From Chitinophagaceae bacterium (lineage in GTDB: Bacteria; Bacteroidota; Bacteroidia; Chitinophagales; Chitinophagaceae): DNA of 47,235 nucleotides. This document shows positions 10,156-21,495 of this stretch, one piece after another (position 1 is the first letter of the stretch; every line of letters begins with the position of its first letter). The notes under the pieces are model-generated. The model ran no database searches. It was given only the letters and a program-made list of their open reading frames with translations, and was not told the origin of the DNA. Location of the stretch: assembly GCA_947380605.1 (NCBI GenBank), contig CANCRO010000011.1:1-47235 (forward strand). Direction: 5' to 3'. Position numbers and translations under genes: made by a program.

Positions 10156-10546
10156 TTAAATCTTAATTTAGGGCTGCAAAGATAGGGATTTCAAATAATA
10201 AATTGATATTATTCAGCAAGGAATTTAAAAATTCCATTTTTTAAGCTGAAAATCGGGTGTTTACTATCCTATTATTTCACTTTTTTGGTTATTTATCCCA
10301 AAATAAATCTTGAAAAGGGTCTTCTAAATCTGAATTTCTACCCATTTGGGTGCGTTGATTTATTTCGAGGATAGTAAATCATACTATTTTTCTTTACCAT
10401 ATGTTCGCATTTCACTTATTTTTTGCGATGAGTAGGTATTGCCATCTTTTTAAGGATCTAATACTCTTTTCATACTTTTTGGAATGCATAAATGACCGAT
10501 ATTTGCAATCTAAAATTAAAGTAGCTACACAAATTTTCTATTTACA

Positions 10547-13294
10547 ATGAAGGATTTTCAGTACATCACTAACCCCCATCCGGCATACATCGAAAGCCTT
10601 TACCAAGATTTTATAAAAAACCCTTCTAGTATTGACGTTGAAATGCGTAAGTTTTTTGAAGGTTTTGATTTTGCTGTCAGTATGACTAGCGGTGGAGCAA
10701 AAATTGCTACCACTGGAAATACTGATTCCCAAAGTAATTTTCAATTTGACAAGGAACTAAGCGTTTATCAATTAATTCAGGCATATAGAAGAAAAGGCCA
10801 TCTTGTTGCAACCACTAATCCTATTCGTGAACGTAAGGATAGAAAAGCTAATCTTACCCTTGAAAATTTCGGATTAAGTGATGCAGACCTTTCTTCTAGT
10901 TTTGAAGCAGGGAAATTTGTAGGCCTAGGAAAAGCTTCCCTTCAAACAATTATTACCCATTTACAAAAATGCTACACCAATAATTTAGGGGTAGAATTTA
11001 GAGCAGATACGAGCACTAAAAAAATGGAATGGATGATACATGCAGTTGAGCATACCATGCTTCAACCAATTGCACTCCATCAAAGAAGAAGAATATTACA
11101 AAAACTGAATGAAGGAGTTATGTTTGAAAAATTCCTTCATACTAAATACATCGGACAAAAGAGGTTTTCTCTTGAAGGGGGTGAGACTACAATTGCAGCA
11201 TTGGACGCAATCATTGATATTGCTTCGCAAAATAATGTACAAGAAGTAGTGATAGGAATGGCCCATCGCGGCAGGCTTAATATTTTAGCTAATATTTTGG
11301 GTAAAACCTATGAGCAAATCTTTAGTGAGTTTGAGGGTACCGCTACTCCTGATACTACAATGGGCAGTGGTGATGTGAAATATCACTTGGGATATAGCAG
11401 TGATATTATTAGTGCATCTGGAAATAAAATCAATTTAAAACTTTGTCCTAATCCTTCCCATTTGGAGGCCGTGGATCCAGTGGTAATAGGGTTTTCAAGG
11501 TGTAAGGCTGATATATTGTACAATAGTGATTTTGATAAAATATTACCTATCCTTATTCATGGAGATGCTTCAGTAGCAGGACAAGGTGTGGTTTATGAGG
11601 TGTTGCAAATGTCTAACTTAAAGGGTTATTATACCGGTGGCACCATTCATTTTATTATCAATAACCAAATAGGATTCACCACTGATTTTGATGATGCACG
11701 CAGTGCTGATTATTGTACTTCTGTGGCAGCCATGGTGAAGGCTCCAGTGCTACATGTAAATGGTGATGATCCAGAAGCGGTGGTTAAAGCAGTTGAAATA
11801 GCTACCAGATATCGACAAGAATTTAATAGCGATATATTTATCGATATGGTTTGTTATCGTAAACATGGTCATAATGAAGGAGATGAACCTAAGTTTACTC
11901 AACCTCAATTGTATGCTTTAATTGATAAGCATCCTAATCCAAGAGAAGTGTATACCCAGTATCTTATTGATAATGGAGAATCAGATGCAAAAGCATTGGC
12001 TAAAGAAATGGAAAAGCAGTTTCTTGCAGATTTGCAGGAAAGATTAGATGAGGTAAAACAGAATCCTTTGCCTTATGCATACCAAAAGCCAGAACTTTGG
12101 TGGAATAATTTGAGAAGAGCCGTTCCTGCAGATTTTGAGTGTTCACCAATTACGGCAATTAGTGAAAAAGATTTTAGTTCATTGTTTGATGGATTAATGA
12201 AATGGCCAGCCAATTTCAAACCATTAAAAAAGGTAGAAAAATTATTGCAGGATAAAGTAAAGTTGTATACCGATCAACAAAAAATTGATTGGGCAACTGC
12301 TGAACTAATGGCCTATGGCAGTTTATTATTAGAAGGTAAGGAAGTGCGGATGAGTGGACAAGATGTTAAGCGAGGTACTTTCAGTCATAGACATGCTGTT
12401 TTATATGATGAGACTAATAATGCAGAATATAATCGCCTAAATCATTTAAGTGATTCGCAGACTCCGTTTCGTATTTACAACTCTTTATTGAGTGAATATG
12501 CAGTTCTTGGTTTTGAATATGGTTATTCCATGGCCAATCCAAATGCATTAGTGATATGGGAAGCACAGTTTGGAGATTTTTGTAACGGTGCTCAGACAAT
12601 GATTGATCAATTTATTGCTGCTGCTGAAACAAAATGGCAAAGGATGAATGGATTAGTAATGCTACTCCCTCATGGTTATGAAGGCCAAGGTCCCGAACAT
12701 AGTAGTGCTAGGATGGAAAGGTTTTTACAAATGTGTGCTGAATCAAATATGGTGATAACTAATGTGACCACTGCAGCAAATTTTTTCCATGTATTGCGCA
12801 GACAACTTTCTTGGCAGTTTAGAAAACCATTAATTAATTTTTCTCCAAAAGCAAATTTACGCCATCCAGGAAGCTACAGTTTCAAGAGTGACTTTACAAG
12901 CGGTGGTTTTAAGGAAGTGATCGATGATGAATTTGTAAAGAAAGCTGGGGAGGTAAAAAAAGTATTGTTGTGTTCTGGAAAAATGTATTTTGATTTGGCA
13001 GAGAAACAATTAAAAGAGGACAGAAAGGATGTGGCATTGGTAAGGCTAGAGCAAATTCATCCATTACCTCAAAATCAATTAGACTCGCTTGTAGATAAAT
13101 ATAAAAAGGCAAAATGGTATTGGGTGCAAGAGGAGCCTTTAAATATGGGAGCAGCAACTTTTTTAAAAATGAATTGGCAGAATATAAATTTCAATGTGAT
13201 TAGTAGACCGGCTAGCGCCTCCACTGCCACTGGATATGCTAAAGTGCATGTAAAGGAACAATTGGAAATTATAGAAAAAGCATTTACCATTTAA
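10547..13294 (+). CDS. sucA: 2-oxoglutarate dehydrogenase E1 component
   Basis: MAHRGRLNIL, GDASVAGQGVVYE, NNQIGFTT, HGHNEGDEP, MLLPHGYEGQGPEHSSARMERFLQ, HLRHPGSYSF-like. Confidence 0.96.
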   Translation: MKDFQYITNPHPAYIESLYQDFIKNPSSIDVEMRKFFEGFDFAVSMTSGGAKIATTGNTDSQSNFQFDKELSVYQLIQAYRRKGHLVATTNPIRERKDRKANLTLENFGLSDADLSSSFEAGKFVGLGKASLQTIITHLQKCYTNNLGVEFRADTSTKKMEWMIHAVEHTMLQPIALHQRRRILQKLNEGVMFEKFLHTKYIGQKRFSLEGGETTIAALDAIIDIASQNNVQEVVIGMAHRGRLNILANILGKTYEQIFSEFEGTATPDTTMGSGDVKYHLGYSSDIISASGNKINLKLCPNPSHLEAVDPVVIGFSRCKADILYNSDFDKILPILIHGDASVAGQGVVYEVLQMSNLKGYYTGGTIHFIINNQIGFTTDFDDARSADYCTSVAAMVKAPVLHVNGDDPEAVVKAVEIATRYRQEFNSDIFIDMVCYRKHGHNEGDEPKFTQPQLYALIDKHPNPREVYTQYLIDNGESDAKALAKEMEKQFLADLQERLDEVKQNPLPYAYQKPELWWNNLRRAVPADFECSPITAISEKDFSSLFDGLMKWPANFKPLKKVEKLLQDKVKLYTDQQKIDWATAELMAYGSLLLEGKEVRMSGQDVKRGTFSHRHAVLYDETNNAEYNRLNHLSDSQTPFRIYNSLLSEYAVLGFEYGYSMANPNALVIWEAQFGDFCNGAQTMIDQFIAAAETKWQRMNGLVMLLPHGYEGQGPEHSSARMERFLQMCAESNMVITNVTTAANFFHVLRRQLSWQFRKPLINFSPKANLRHPGSYSFKSDFTSGGFKEVIDDEFVKKAGEVKKVLLCSGKMYFDLAEKQLKEDRKDVALVRLEQIHPLPQNQLDSLVDKYKKAKWYWVQEEPLNMGAATFLKMNWQNINFNVISRPASASTATGYAKVHVKEQLEIIEKAFTI

Positions 13295-13327
13295 ATTAAC
13301 CGAATTATTACATAAATATTTATTACA

Positions 13328-14536
13328 ATGGCAATAGAGATTAAAGTACCCTCCGTTGGAGAAAGTATTACAGAAGTTACGTTGGTGAAGTGGCTCAAAA
13401 AGGATGGAGAATGGGTGGAACGTGATGAAGTGATTGCAGAATTGGAAAGTGAAAAAGCAACTTTTGAAATAAATGCAGAGCAAGCGGGTGTTTTGAAGAC
13501 TGTGGCAGTAGAAGGAGATTCTTTAAAAATAGGAGACATTGCTTGCAGTATCGATAATACGGCTGCGCGTCCAGCAGGTTCGGTTGCCGAAGCTCCTGCA
13601 GTTAAAAAGGAAGAGGCCACTCCAAAAACTGCCTCGGCTAAAGTTGCCAGTGACTTGAAAGCTACACCAGTAGCAGCTGCCATCATTGCTGATAAAAAAG
13701 TAGATGTAAAATCAGTTACTGCCAGCGGTAGTAATGGTAAAATTATAAAGCAGGATGTATTAGAAGCGATTAGTAATCCTGGAAGAATGCCTGGTATTGA
13801 TTTATTTAGCAGAAAGGAGAATTCACAAAAAATGAGTAATCTCCGTAAAACGATTAGTCGTCGTTTAGTAGAAGCAAAAAATACCACTGCAATGCTCACT
13901 ACTTTTAATGAAGTAGATATGAGTGCCATCATGGAAATTAGAGCTAAAAATAAAGACAAGTTCAAGGAAGCGCATGGAGTTAATTTAGGCTTCATGAGTT
14001 TCTTTACTAAAGCTTGTTGTTTTGCTTTGCAAGAATGGCCCGCAGTGAATGCAATGATTGATGGAGAGAATATTGTATACCACGAATATTGTGATATATC
14101 TATAGCGGTTTCTGCTCCTAAGGGTTTAGTGGTGCCGGTTATAAGAAACGCCGAAAGTTTGAGTATGGCCGATATTGAAAAAACAGTTGTTACACTGGCT
14201 AATAAGGCAAAGGAAAATAAATTAACCATTGAGGAAATGAGCGGAGGCACATTCACTATTACGAATGGAGGTGTTTTTGGATCATTAATGAGTACTCCAA
14301 TAATTAATATTCCTCAAAGTGCAATTTTAGGAATGCATAAAATTCAGGAAAGACCGATGGCTATTAATGGTCAAGTGGTTATTAAACCAATGATGTACTT
14401 AGCATTGAGTTATGATCATCGCCTAATTGATGGAAGAGAATCCGTTAGTTTTCTAGTGAGGGTGAAAGAGTTACTCGAAAATCCAGCATTACTTTTGTTT
14501 GGAAAAGATCCAGTAAAAAGTTTATTAGAATTATAG
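13328..14536 (+). CDS. sucB: Dihydrolipoyllysine-residue succinyltransferase (2-oxoglutarate dehydrogenase E2)
   Basis: Lipoyl domain ([11 protein letters not shown]), peripheral subunit-binding domain ([39 protein letters not shown]), catalytic [26 protein letters not shown]. Confidence 0.95.
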   Translation: MAIEIKVPSVGESITEVTLVKWLKKDGEWVERDEVIAELESEKATFEINAEQAGVLKTVAVEGDSLKIGDIACSIDNTAARPAGSVAEAPAVKKEEATPKTASAKVASDLKATPVAAAIIADKKVDVKSVTASGSNGKIIKQDVLEAISNPGRMPGIDLFSRKENSQKMSNLRKTISRRLVEAKNTTAMLTTFNEVDMSAIMEIRAKNKDKFKEAHGVNLGFMSFFTKACCFALQEWPAVNAMIDGENIVYHEYCDISIAVSAPKGLVVPVIRNAESLSMADIEKTVVTLANKAKENKLTIEEMSGGTFTITNGGVFGSLMSTPIINIPQSAILGMHKIQERPMAINGQVVIKPMMYLALSYDHRLIDGRESVSFLVRVKELLENPALLLFGKDPVKSLLEL

Positions 14537-14558
14537 GATTTTAATAAAAATTTTTTTG

Positions 14559-14587
14559 CGGCTGGATTTTATCCGGCCGTTTATATT
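14559..14587 (+). terminator. Terminator-like hairpin after sucB
   Basis: CGGCTGGAT-TTT-ATCCGGCCG (9 bp stem with one G-T) followed by TTTATATTT. Confidence 0.65.
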
Positions 14588-14595
14588 TAAATACA

Positions 14596-15780
14596 ATGAG
14601 TAGATATCACTCTTATATCAATAGTGCTAAAAATATACTTGATGCTTATCAGGGAGATAAACCTTTTGCTATTTTTTTGAAACAATTCTTTGCTGCCAAT
14701 AAAAAATATGGATCAAAGGATAGGAAGTCAATTGCATCACTTTGTTACCATTATTACAGGATGGGCAATGCTTTTTCTGATATTGCTATCGAAGAAAAAA
14801 TGCTGATCGCTACTTTTTTGTGCGAAAAAACAGACTCGTTATTACTCAAAGAATTGAGACCTGCATGGAATGAAAAAATAGCTCTTTCCACCAACGAAAA
14901 GATATCGTTTCTTGAAAAAAATATTTCTTGTTTAGATTTTTTCCCTTTTAGTGATTTACTCAGTTCAGGTATTGAAAGAGAAGCCTATAGCCTTTCAATG
15001 TTAAAACAACCCGATCTTTTTATTCGTATACGACCGCAATTAAGAGAGTCTGTAATTAATAAACTTACTCAATCTGGGTATCAGTGGCAGCAATTGAATG
15101 AGCAATGTATTCGACTAAAAAGCTCAGAAAAAGTAGCTGATCTTTTTGAACTCGATAAAGAAGTAGTGATACAAGATGCTAATTCACAACAAGTATTTAA
15201 TTTTTTAAAGCAGCCAGGCTTATTCAACACTGCTATTGAAAATCAATCTTTGGCAGTTTGGGATTGTTGTGCTGCAAGTGGAGGTAAATCTATTTTATTG
15301 ACTGATATTTTGGAACAAAAAATAGACCTTACGGTTTCAGATATACGAGAAAGTATTTTGAAAAATCTTCATCAACGGTTTAAATCGGCGGGGATAATAA
15401 ATTATGAATCATTGGTAACAGACCTTAGTCTTGCAGAAAATAAAACAATCAAAAAAGATTTTGATCTTATTATTTGTGATGCCCCTTGCAGCGGGAGTGG
15501 CACATGGGGTAGAACACCTGAGCAGCTTGTATTTTTTAAGAGATCAACGCTTCAAAATTATGTTGATGCACAGAACAAAATTCTTGCCAATGCAATTCTT
15601 CATTTAAAGCCAGCAGGTTTATTGGTATACATTACCTGTTCTGTATTTGAGGCTGAAAATGAAGGGGTAGTAAATTTTGTAACCAAATCACTGAATGGTA
15701 GATTGCTGGATATGCAATTGTTAAAAGGGTATCAACAGCAGTCTGACAGTATGTTTGTAGCTGTTTTTAAGAAGGGATAG
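14596..15780 (+). CDS. RsmB/NOP2-Sun family rRNA (cytosine-C5) methyltransferase
   Basis: CCAASGGKS, ICDAPCSGSGTWGRTPEQL, VYITCSVFEAENEGVV. Confidence 0.88.
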   Translation: MSRYHSYINSAKNILDAYQGDKPFAIFLKQFFAANKKYGSKDRKSIASLCYHYYRMGNAFSDIAIEEKMLIATFLCEKTDSLLLKELRPAWNEKIALSTNEKISFLEKNISCLDFFPFSDLLSSGIEREAYSLSMLKQPDLFIRIRPQLRESVINKLTQSGYQWQQLNEQCIRLKSSEKVADLFELDKEVVIQDANSQQVFNFLKQPGLFNTAIENQSLAVWDCCAASGGKSILLTDILEQKIDLTVSDIRESILKNLHQRFKSAGIINYESLVTDLSLAENKTIKKDFDLIICDAPCSGSGTWGRTPEQLVFFKRSTLQNYVDAQNKILANAILHLKPAGLLVYITCSVFEAENEGVVNFVTKSLNGRLLDMQLLKGYQQQSDSMFVAVFKKG

Positions 15781-16885
15781 ACAAATCAGTTCTTTGTATT
15801 ATTCCACCTCCTACTACATCATCCCCCTCATAGAATACGGCGCTTTGTCCCGGAGCTATTCCTTTTACTTTTTCAAAGAAACGAACAGATAAACCGTTAT
15901 CTGTTGTGTATAGATTACTGAATGCACCTTTGTCTTTGTATCTGATCTTTGTATGCATTTCCATGCCTTCGGTAATACCTTCATATTTTATCCAATTTAT
16001 CTTGGATACAATCATTTCATCTCCTTTTAAGTCTTCTTCTTCTCCCAATACAATGGTATTGGTATCTGGATCAATACCAGTTACAAAGGCAGGTTTTCCT
16101 AGGGCAATATCAAGACCTTTTCTTTGACCAATGGTATAAAAAGGATATCCTTTATGTTGTCCAATAATTCTACCTGTTTTGTCAATAAAATTTCCACCTT
16201 TCACTCTTTCTTCTAATCCTTCAACATTTCTTTTTAAGAATCCTCGGTAATCATTATCGGGTACAAAACAGATTTCATAGCTCTCTGCTTTTTTAGCTAA
16301 TTCAGGATAGCCAAAATCGTGTGCCATTTGTCGAATGGCAGTTTTGTGATAAGTTCCCAGCGGTAAAAGTGTACGACTCAGTAAATCTTGTTGAAGTCCC
16401 CATAGCACATAGCTTTGGTCTTTAGTATCATCAATACCTTTTCTGATAAAATATCTTCCGTTCGTGTGTTGATGGACCTGGGCATAGTGGCCGGTTGCAA
16501 TAAAATCACAACCAAGGGCATCCGCTCTTTTTAATAAAGCGCGCCATTTGATATGTGTGTTGCACATCACACATGGATTGGGTGTTCGTCCAGCGATATA
16601 TTCTTCTACAAAATTCTCAATCACAAAATCACCAAATTCTTCGCGGATGTCTAAAATGAAATGAGGAAATCCATGTTGAACAGCTGCTTGACGGGCATCA
16701 TTGAAACTATCAAGATTACAGCAGCCAGTTTCTTTTTTTGATGTTGTGCCAACGCTGGTGGCATAATCCCAGGTTTTCATTGTAATACCAATCACCTCAT
16801 AACCTTGTTTATGGAGCATAAGGGCTGCAACGGTACTATCAATACCGCCACTCATGGCCATTAACACTTTTCCTTTTTTACTCAT
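15767..16885 (-). CDS. mnmA: tRNA-specific 2-thiouridylase MnmA
   Basis: MAMSGGIDSTVAALML (PP-loop), GRTPNPCVMCNTHIKW, ESYEICFVPDN, QRKGLDIALGKP. Confidence 0.96.
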   Translation of the reverse strand: MSKKGKVLMAMSGGIDSTVAALMLHKQGYEVIGITMKTWDYATSVGTTSKKETGCCNLDSFNDARQAAVQHGFPHFILDIREEFGDFVIENFVEEYIAGRTPNPCVMCNTHIKWRALLKRADALGCDFIATGHYAQVHQHTNGRYFIRKGIDDTKDQSYVLWGLQQDLLSRTLLPLGTYHKTAIRQMAHDFGYPELAKKAESYEICFVPDNDYRGFLKRNVEGLEERVKGGNFIDKTGRIIGQHKGYPFYTIGQRKGLDIALGKPAFVTGIDPDTNTIVLGEEEDLKGDEMIVSKINWIKYEGITEGMEMHTKIRYKDKGAFSNLYTTDNGLSVRFFEKVKGIAPGQSAVFYEGDDVVGGGIIQRTDLSIPS

Positions 16886-17002
16886 AGCTAAATACTTCGA
16901 TACAAAGATACCATTTTGGTATTGAATAAAATGTTTGAATACTGTAGTAGCTTAAGTTTAAGCGATTCGCTTGTTATTATTCAACTGATACCTAATGGTT
17001 AA

Positions 17003-17233
17003 TTACTGCTTGATATTGCTTTGAACATAGAGGTATAAATCCTCTACTTTTTTGCGTGCCCAATCAGTTTTACGGAGAAATTTTAGGCTGGATTGGATAC
17101 TCGGATTATCAATAAAGCAGTTGATACGAATGATATTTCCTAACTCCTCCCAGCCAAATTTTTCTACTAAAAAATTCAAAATACTTTCTAAAGTTTTCCC
17201 ATGAAGTGGATTATTTTTTTGCGGTGTGTTCAT
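17003..17233 (-). CDS. VF530 (DUF2132)-family small protein
   Basis: [61 protein letters not shown]; start at MNTPQ preferred over 17290. Confidence 0.85.
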   Translation of the reverse strand: MNTPQKNNPLHGKTLESILNFLVEKFGWEELGNIIRINCFIDNPSIQSSLKFLRKTDWARKKVEDLYLYVQSNIKQ

Positions 17234-17275
17234 CTCTTCTCTTTGATCAAGTTGAAATAAAATTCGTTGAATAGT

Positions 17276-17304
17276 AAAAAGGGCAACCATTGGTCGCCCT
17301 TTTT
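17276..17304 (-). terminator. Terminator-like hairpin downstream of the type II icd gene
   Basis: AAAAAGGGC-A-ACC-ATT-GGT-C-GCCCTTTTT; 9 bp outer stem flanked by A/T tracts. Confidence 0.7.
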
Positions 17305-17325
17305 GGATTGAATAGTATAAAAAAA

Positions 17326-18561
17326 TTATCCAATATTCATTTTCTTTTTCAGATTAGCATCAATGGCATCCAAAAATTCTTCTGTATACAGATAATGGTC
17401 ACCATGTTTTACTTTATTACCATGGATACAAACTGCTAAATCTTTAGTCATTTTACCACTTTCAACTGTTTCAATACAAACCGCTTCTAGCGCTTCACAA
17501 AAATCAATTAGCGTCTGATTGTTATCCAACTTACCTCTAAAGGCTAGTCCTCTTGTCCAAGCAAAAATGGATGCGATTGGATTGGTAGAAGTTGGTTTAC
17601 CAGCTTGGTGATCTCTAAAGTGACGGGTTACCGTTCCATGAGCTGCTTCTGATTCCATCGTAGCACCGTCGGGTGTGATTAATACAGAAGTCATTAAACC
17701 TAGACTACCAAAGCCTTGCGCGACTGTATCACTTTGTACATCTCCATCGTAATTTTTACAAGCCCATACGAAATTGCCATTCCATTTAAGCGCACTTGCT
17801 ACCATGTCATCAATTAAGCGATGCTCATAGGTAATGCCTGCTTCTTGAAAGGAAGTTTTAAATTCGGCTTGATAAATATTTTCAAAAATATCTTTAAAGC
17901 GACCATCATATTTTTTAAGGATGGTGTTTTTTGTTGAAAGGTAAAGTGGCCATTTTTTACTAAGGGACATATTGAAACAGCTTCTTGCAAAGCCCATAAT
18001 ACTTTCGTCTGTATTGTACATCGCCATCGCAACACCATCTCCTTTGAAATTGTATACTTCAAAAACTTGTGGCTCACCACCGCCTTCTGGCGTAAAGGTC
18101 ATGGTTAACTTTCCTTTTCCTTTAATAACGGTATCGGTTGCACGATATTGGTCACCAAATGCATGACGACCTACGATGATAGGGGCTGTCCAGTTAGTGA
18201 CTAAGCGAGGTACATTTTGCATTACAATCGGCTCTCTAAAAACAGTACCATCTAAAATATTTCTAATGGTTCCATTAGGGCTTTTCCACATTTGCTTAAG
18301 TCCAAACTCTTGAACTCTAGCCTCATCAGGAGTAATCGTTGCGCATTTAATACCTACGCCAAATTCTTTGATTGCATTCGCTGCATCGATAGTAACTTGA
18401 TCATTGGTTTCATCGCGATATTCCATTCCTAGGTCATAATATTTAATGTCCAGTTCTAGATAAGGCACAATCAATTTGTCTTTAATAAATTTCCAGATGA
18501 TTCTTGTCATCTCATCGCCATCTAGTTCAACTACCGGATTGGCTACTTTAATTTTACTCAT
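17326..18561 (-). CDS. icd: NADP-dependent isocitrate dehydrogenase, type II (eukaryotic IDH1-like)
   Basis: [89 protein letters not shown]. Confidence 0.94.
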   Translation of the reverse strand: MSKIKVANPVVELDGDEMTRIIWKFIKDKLIVPYLELDIKYYDLGMEYRDETNDQVTIDAANAIKEFGVGIKCATITPDEARVQEFGLKQMWKSPNGTIRNILDGTVFREPIVMQNVPRLVTNWTAPIIVGRHAFGDQYRATDTVIKGKGKLTMTFTPEGGGEPQVFEVYNFKGDGVAMAMYNTDESIMGFARSCFNMSLSKKWPLYLSTKNTILKKYDGRFKDIFENIYQAEFKTSFQEAGITYEHRLIDDMVASALKWNGNFVWACKNYDGDVQSDTVAQGFGSLGLMTSVLITPDGATMESEAAHGTVTRHFRDHQAGKPTSTNPIASIFAWTRGLAFRGKLDNNQTLIDFCEALEAVCIETVESGKMTKDLAVCIHGNKVKHGDHYLYTEEFLDAIDANLKKKMNIG

Positions 18562-18636
18562 GAGGTTGTTTTTAATTTTGCAAATGTACTGTAAGGAAAG
18601 TAAATAAGCTAGAGGTTGATAATTTGATATTTAATA

Positions 18637-19902
18637 CTAAAGATTTTTAATTATTTCATCAGCAAATTCGCTAGTCTTTAGCAATGTTCCTTCCTTCATT
18701 AAATTATAAAAGTCAATCGTCACTGTTTTATTCCGAATGGTTTTTCCTACTGAATTAGTGATTAATTCTGCGGCATCTCTCCAACCCATGTACTCTAACA
18801 TCATTACTCCACTGAGTATAACAGAGGAAGGGTTCATGGTATTAGTGTTGGCAAATCTTGGCGCCGTACCATGAGTAGCTTCGAAAACAGCATGTCCTGT
18901 TAAATAATTAATATTTGCACCAGGGGCAATTCCAATGCCGCCTACCTGTGCTGCGAGTGCATCACTAATATAGTCTCCATTTAAATTAAGGGTGGCAATA
19001 ACAGAATAATCCTGTGGCGCCAGTAATGCTTGCTGTAAAAAATTATCTGCAATAGCATCTTTGATAATCACTTTTCCACCAATAGCACTTATTTTCATTT
19101 CTTCATTGGCCACCGCTTCACCACTTTCCTTCTTGGTTCTTTCCCATTGATTCCATGTATATACTTCGCCGCCAAATTCTCTTTCTGCTAATTCGTATCC
19201 CCAATTTTTAAAAGCGCCTTCAGTATATTTCATAATATTTCCCTTATGCACAATCGTAACTGAGGGAAGTTTATTTTCAACAGCATGTTGAATGGCTGAT
19301 CTAATTAATCTTTCACTTCCTTGTTTACTTACCGGCTTAATTCCTAGAGAAGTAGTTTCTGGAAAACGAATATTTTTTACCCCCATTTCTTTGATCAAAA
19401 AGTTGAGCAATTTATCTGCTTCTGGAGTGCCTGTCATGTATTCAATACCCGCGTAAATATCTTCCGTATTTTCTCGAAAAATGACCATGTTCACTTTTTC
19501 AGGTTGCCACATCGGAGAGGGTACCCCTTCAAAATATTTCACTGGTCTAAGGCAAACAAATAAGTCAAGCTCTTGTCTGAGCGCTACATTTAAACTTCTA
19601 ATGCCACCGCCAACTGGAGTAGTCAAGGGGCCTTTTATGGAAAGTAGATAAGTTTTAAAAGCATCCATGGTGGCTTCAGGCATCCAGCTTCCAGTTTTGT
19701 CAAATGATTTTTGACCAGCTAGCACTTCAATCCAATTGATTTTTTTCTCACCCTTGTAGGCTTTTTCAACTGCAGCATCAAATACTCTTACACTGGCTTT
19801 CCAAATATCAGGCCCAATGCCATCGCCCTCAATAAATGGAATTGTTGGATTATTCGGCACGTTTAATTTGCCATTGCTTCCCATTGTTATTTTCTCAGCC
19901 AT
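18637..19902 (-). CDS. Isocitrate dehydrogenase, type I (E. coli Icd-like)
   Basis: [108 protein letters not shown]. Confidence 0.94.
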   Translation of the reverse strand: MAEKITMGSNGKLNVPNNPTIPFIEGDGIGPDIWKASVRVFDAAVEKAYKGEKKINWIEVLAGQKSFDKTGSWMPEATMDAFKTYLLSIKGPLTTPVGGGIRSLNVALRQELDLFVCLRPVKYFEGVPSPMWQPEKVNMVIFRENTEDIYAGIEYMTGTPEADKLLNFLIKEMGVKNIRFPETTSLGIKPVSKQGSERLIRSAIQHAVENKLPSVTIVHKGNIMKYTEGAFKNWGYELAEREFGGEVYTWNQWERTKKESGEAVANEEMKISAIGGKVIIKDAIADNFLQQALLAPQDYSVIATLNLNGDYISDALAAQVGGIGIAPGANINYLTGHAVFEATHGTAPRFANTNTMNPSSVILSGVMMLEYMGWRDAAELITNSVGKTIRNKTVTIDFYNLMKEGTLLKTSEFADEIIKNL

Positions 19903-19967
19903 TGATAAAAGTATTTAAATATTTATGATAATTATTTTGCAAAAATACGCCAACTAGTCTGTAATAT

Positions 19968-20438
19968 TTATCCTAATTCTATACTGCAATTCACCCATTC
20001 GCCATCGAACTTCACTGCCCCTAGTTTTTTATAAAAATTAATGGCAGGTTCATTCCAGTCTAATACCTGCCAGGCAATTCCATTGTAATTTTTTATTTTA
20101 GCTTCTTCAAAGAGTCCATTAAAAAGTAGTTTTCCAATACCCTGCCTCCTATACTTTTCGGTAACCAGTAAGTCTTCTAAATACATTCTCTGTCCTTTCC
20201 AAGTAGAATATCTGATATAATAGAGTGCAAATCCTTGTACTTCTTTTAGTCCGGTTGGACTAGTAGTTTCTGCAACAAGGGCCCACCATACTGGGTTTTC
20301 TCCAAATCCGCTTTCAACAAAATGATCAAATTGTACGGTTATTTCATCGGGTGCTTTTTCATAAATGGCTAATTCTTTTACCAATTCCATCATCCGATGG
20401 CAGTCTTGTTGAATCGCTTTTCGAATCGTTATTTCCAT
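19968..20438 (-). CDS. GNAT family N-acetyltransferase (diamine/spermidine acetyltransferase-like)
   Basis: MYLEDLLVTEKYRRQGIGKLLFNGLFEEA, WQVLDWNEPAINFYKKLGA. Confidence 0.85.
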   Translation of the reverse strand: MEITIRKAIQQDCHRMMELVKELAIYEKAPDEITVQFDHFVESGFGENPVWWALVAETTSPTGLKEVQGFALYYIRYSTWKGQRMYLEDLLVTEKYRRQGIGKLLFNGLFEEAKIKNYNGIAWQVLDWNEPAINFYKKLGAVKFDGEWVNCSIELG

Positions 20439-20565
20439 AGTTGATTTTAGTATTTTTCTCGTGATGTCAAAATTCGTCTAATCAATTCACATTCCTTTAT
20501 TATTTTGTTATTAAAAAAAAGCACTCTTTGTTGACCTTTAACCCTAAGGGACTTAACTTGCACCT

Positions 20566-21381
20566 ATGCAACAATACCTTCAACTTGTTTCTCATATTAT
20601 TGAAAATGGTAATGACAAGAGTGACCGCACAGGCACTGGAACCAGAAGTGTTTTTGGATACCAAATGCGTTTTGATCTTAGCAAAGGGTTCCCTTTGGTG
20701 ACTACTAAAAAGTGTCATTTAAAAAGTATCATTTATGAATTACTTTGGTTTTTACAAGGAGATACCAATATTGCTTATTTGAAAGAAAATAAAGTAAGGA
20801 TTTGGGACGAATGGGCTGATGAACAAGGAAATTTGGGTCCAGTATATGGAAAGCAATGGCGGAGTTGGGAAGGAGCTGATGGGGTAGAAGTCGATCAGGT
20901 AAAAGAATTGATCCAGCAATTAAAAACTAACCCAGATAGTAGGCGAATGATAATCAGTGCATGGAATGTAGCAGATTTGCCTAAAATGAAACTGATGCCT
21001 TGTCACTGTTTGTTTCAGTTTTATACTGCACCCGCTCAGGTGCCTGGAGGTCGCAGAAAACTCAGTTGCCAATTGTACCAGCGTTCTGCAGATGTGTTTT
21101 TAGGAGTGCCTTTTAATATTGCTTCTTATGCATTATTCACCTTGATGCTTGCCCAGGTTTGTGATATGGATCCAGGTGATTTTGTTCATTCATTTGGGGA
21201 TGTCCATCTTTATAATAACCATTTTGAACAGGCTAATCTTCAATTAAGTAGAACGCCTTTTCCATTGCCCACTATGAAAATTAATCCGGACGTTAAAGAT
21301 ATTTTTGATTTCAAATTCGAGGATTTTGAATTAGAAAATTACCAATCACATCCAGGTATTAAGGCACCGGTGGCGGTATAG
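20566..21381 (+). CDS. thyA: Thymidylate synthase
   Basis: [63 protein letters not shown]. Confidence 0.97.
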   Translation: MQQYLQLVSHIIENGNDKSDRTGTGTRSVFGYQMRFDLSKGFPLVTTKKCHLKSIIYELLWFLQGDTNIAYLKENKVRIWDEWADEQGNLGPVYGKQWRSWEGADGVEVDQVKELIQQLKTNPDSRRMIISAWNVADLPKMKLMPCHCLFQFYTAPAQVPGGRRKLSCQLYQRSADVFLGVPFNIASYALFTLMLAQVCDMDPGDFVHSFGDVHLYNNHFEQANLQLSRTPFPLPTMKINPDVKDIFDFKFEDFELENYQSHPGIKAPVAV

Positions 21382-21495
21382 GACTTTTATCTAAAAAATT
21401 ATAAATGCGCTTTGCGCTTGATTAATTAATTTGAAAATTAGCTTAACTACTATTGTTGCTGGATTGATATTTTTTGGGCATTAACTACATCAAAA

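Noticed and set aside
10156-10546. 391 bp gap between rpsT and sucA as a possible ncRNA locus
   Set aside because: It contains promoter-like elements for both flanking genes, but I could not identify any tRNA, conserved ncRNA core or strong hairpin.
13291-14256. 321 aa ORF antisense to sucB
   Set aside because: Hydrophobic low-complexity translation typical of a complement frame; the sense frame is an unambiguous E2 protein.
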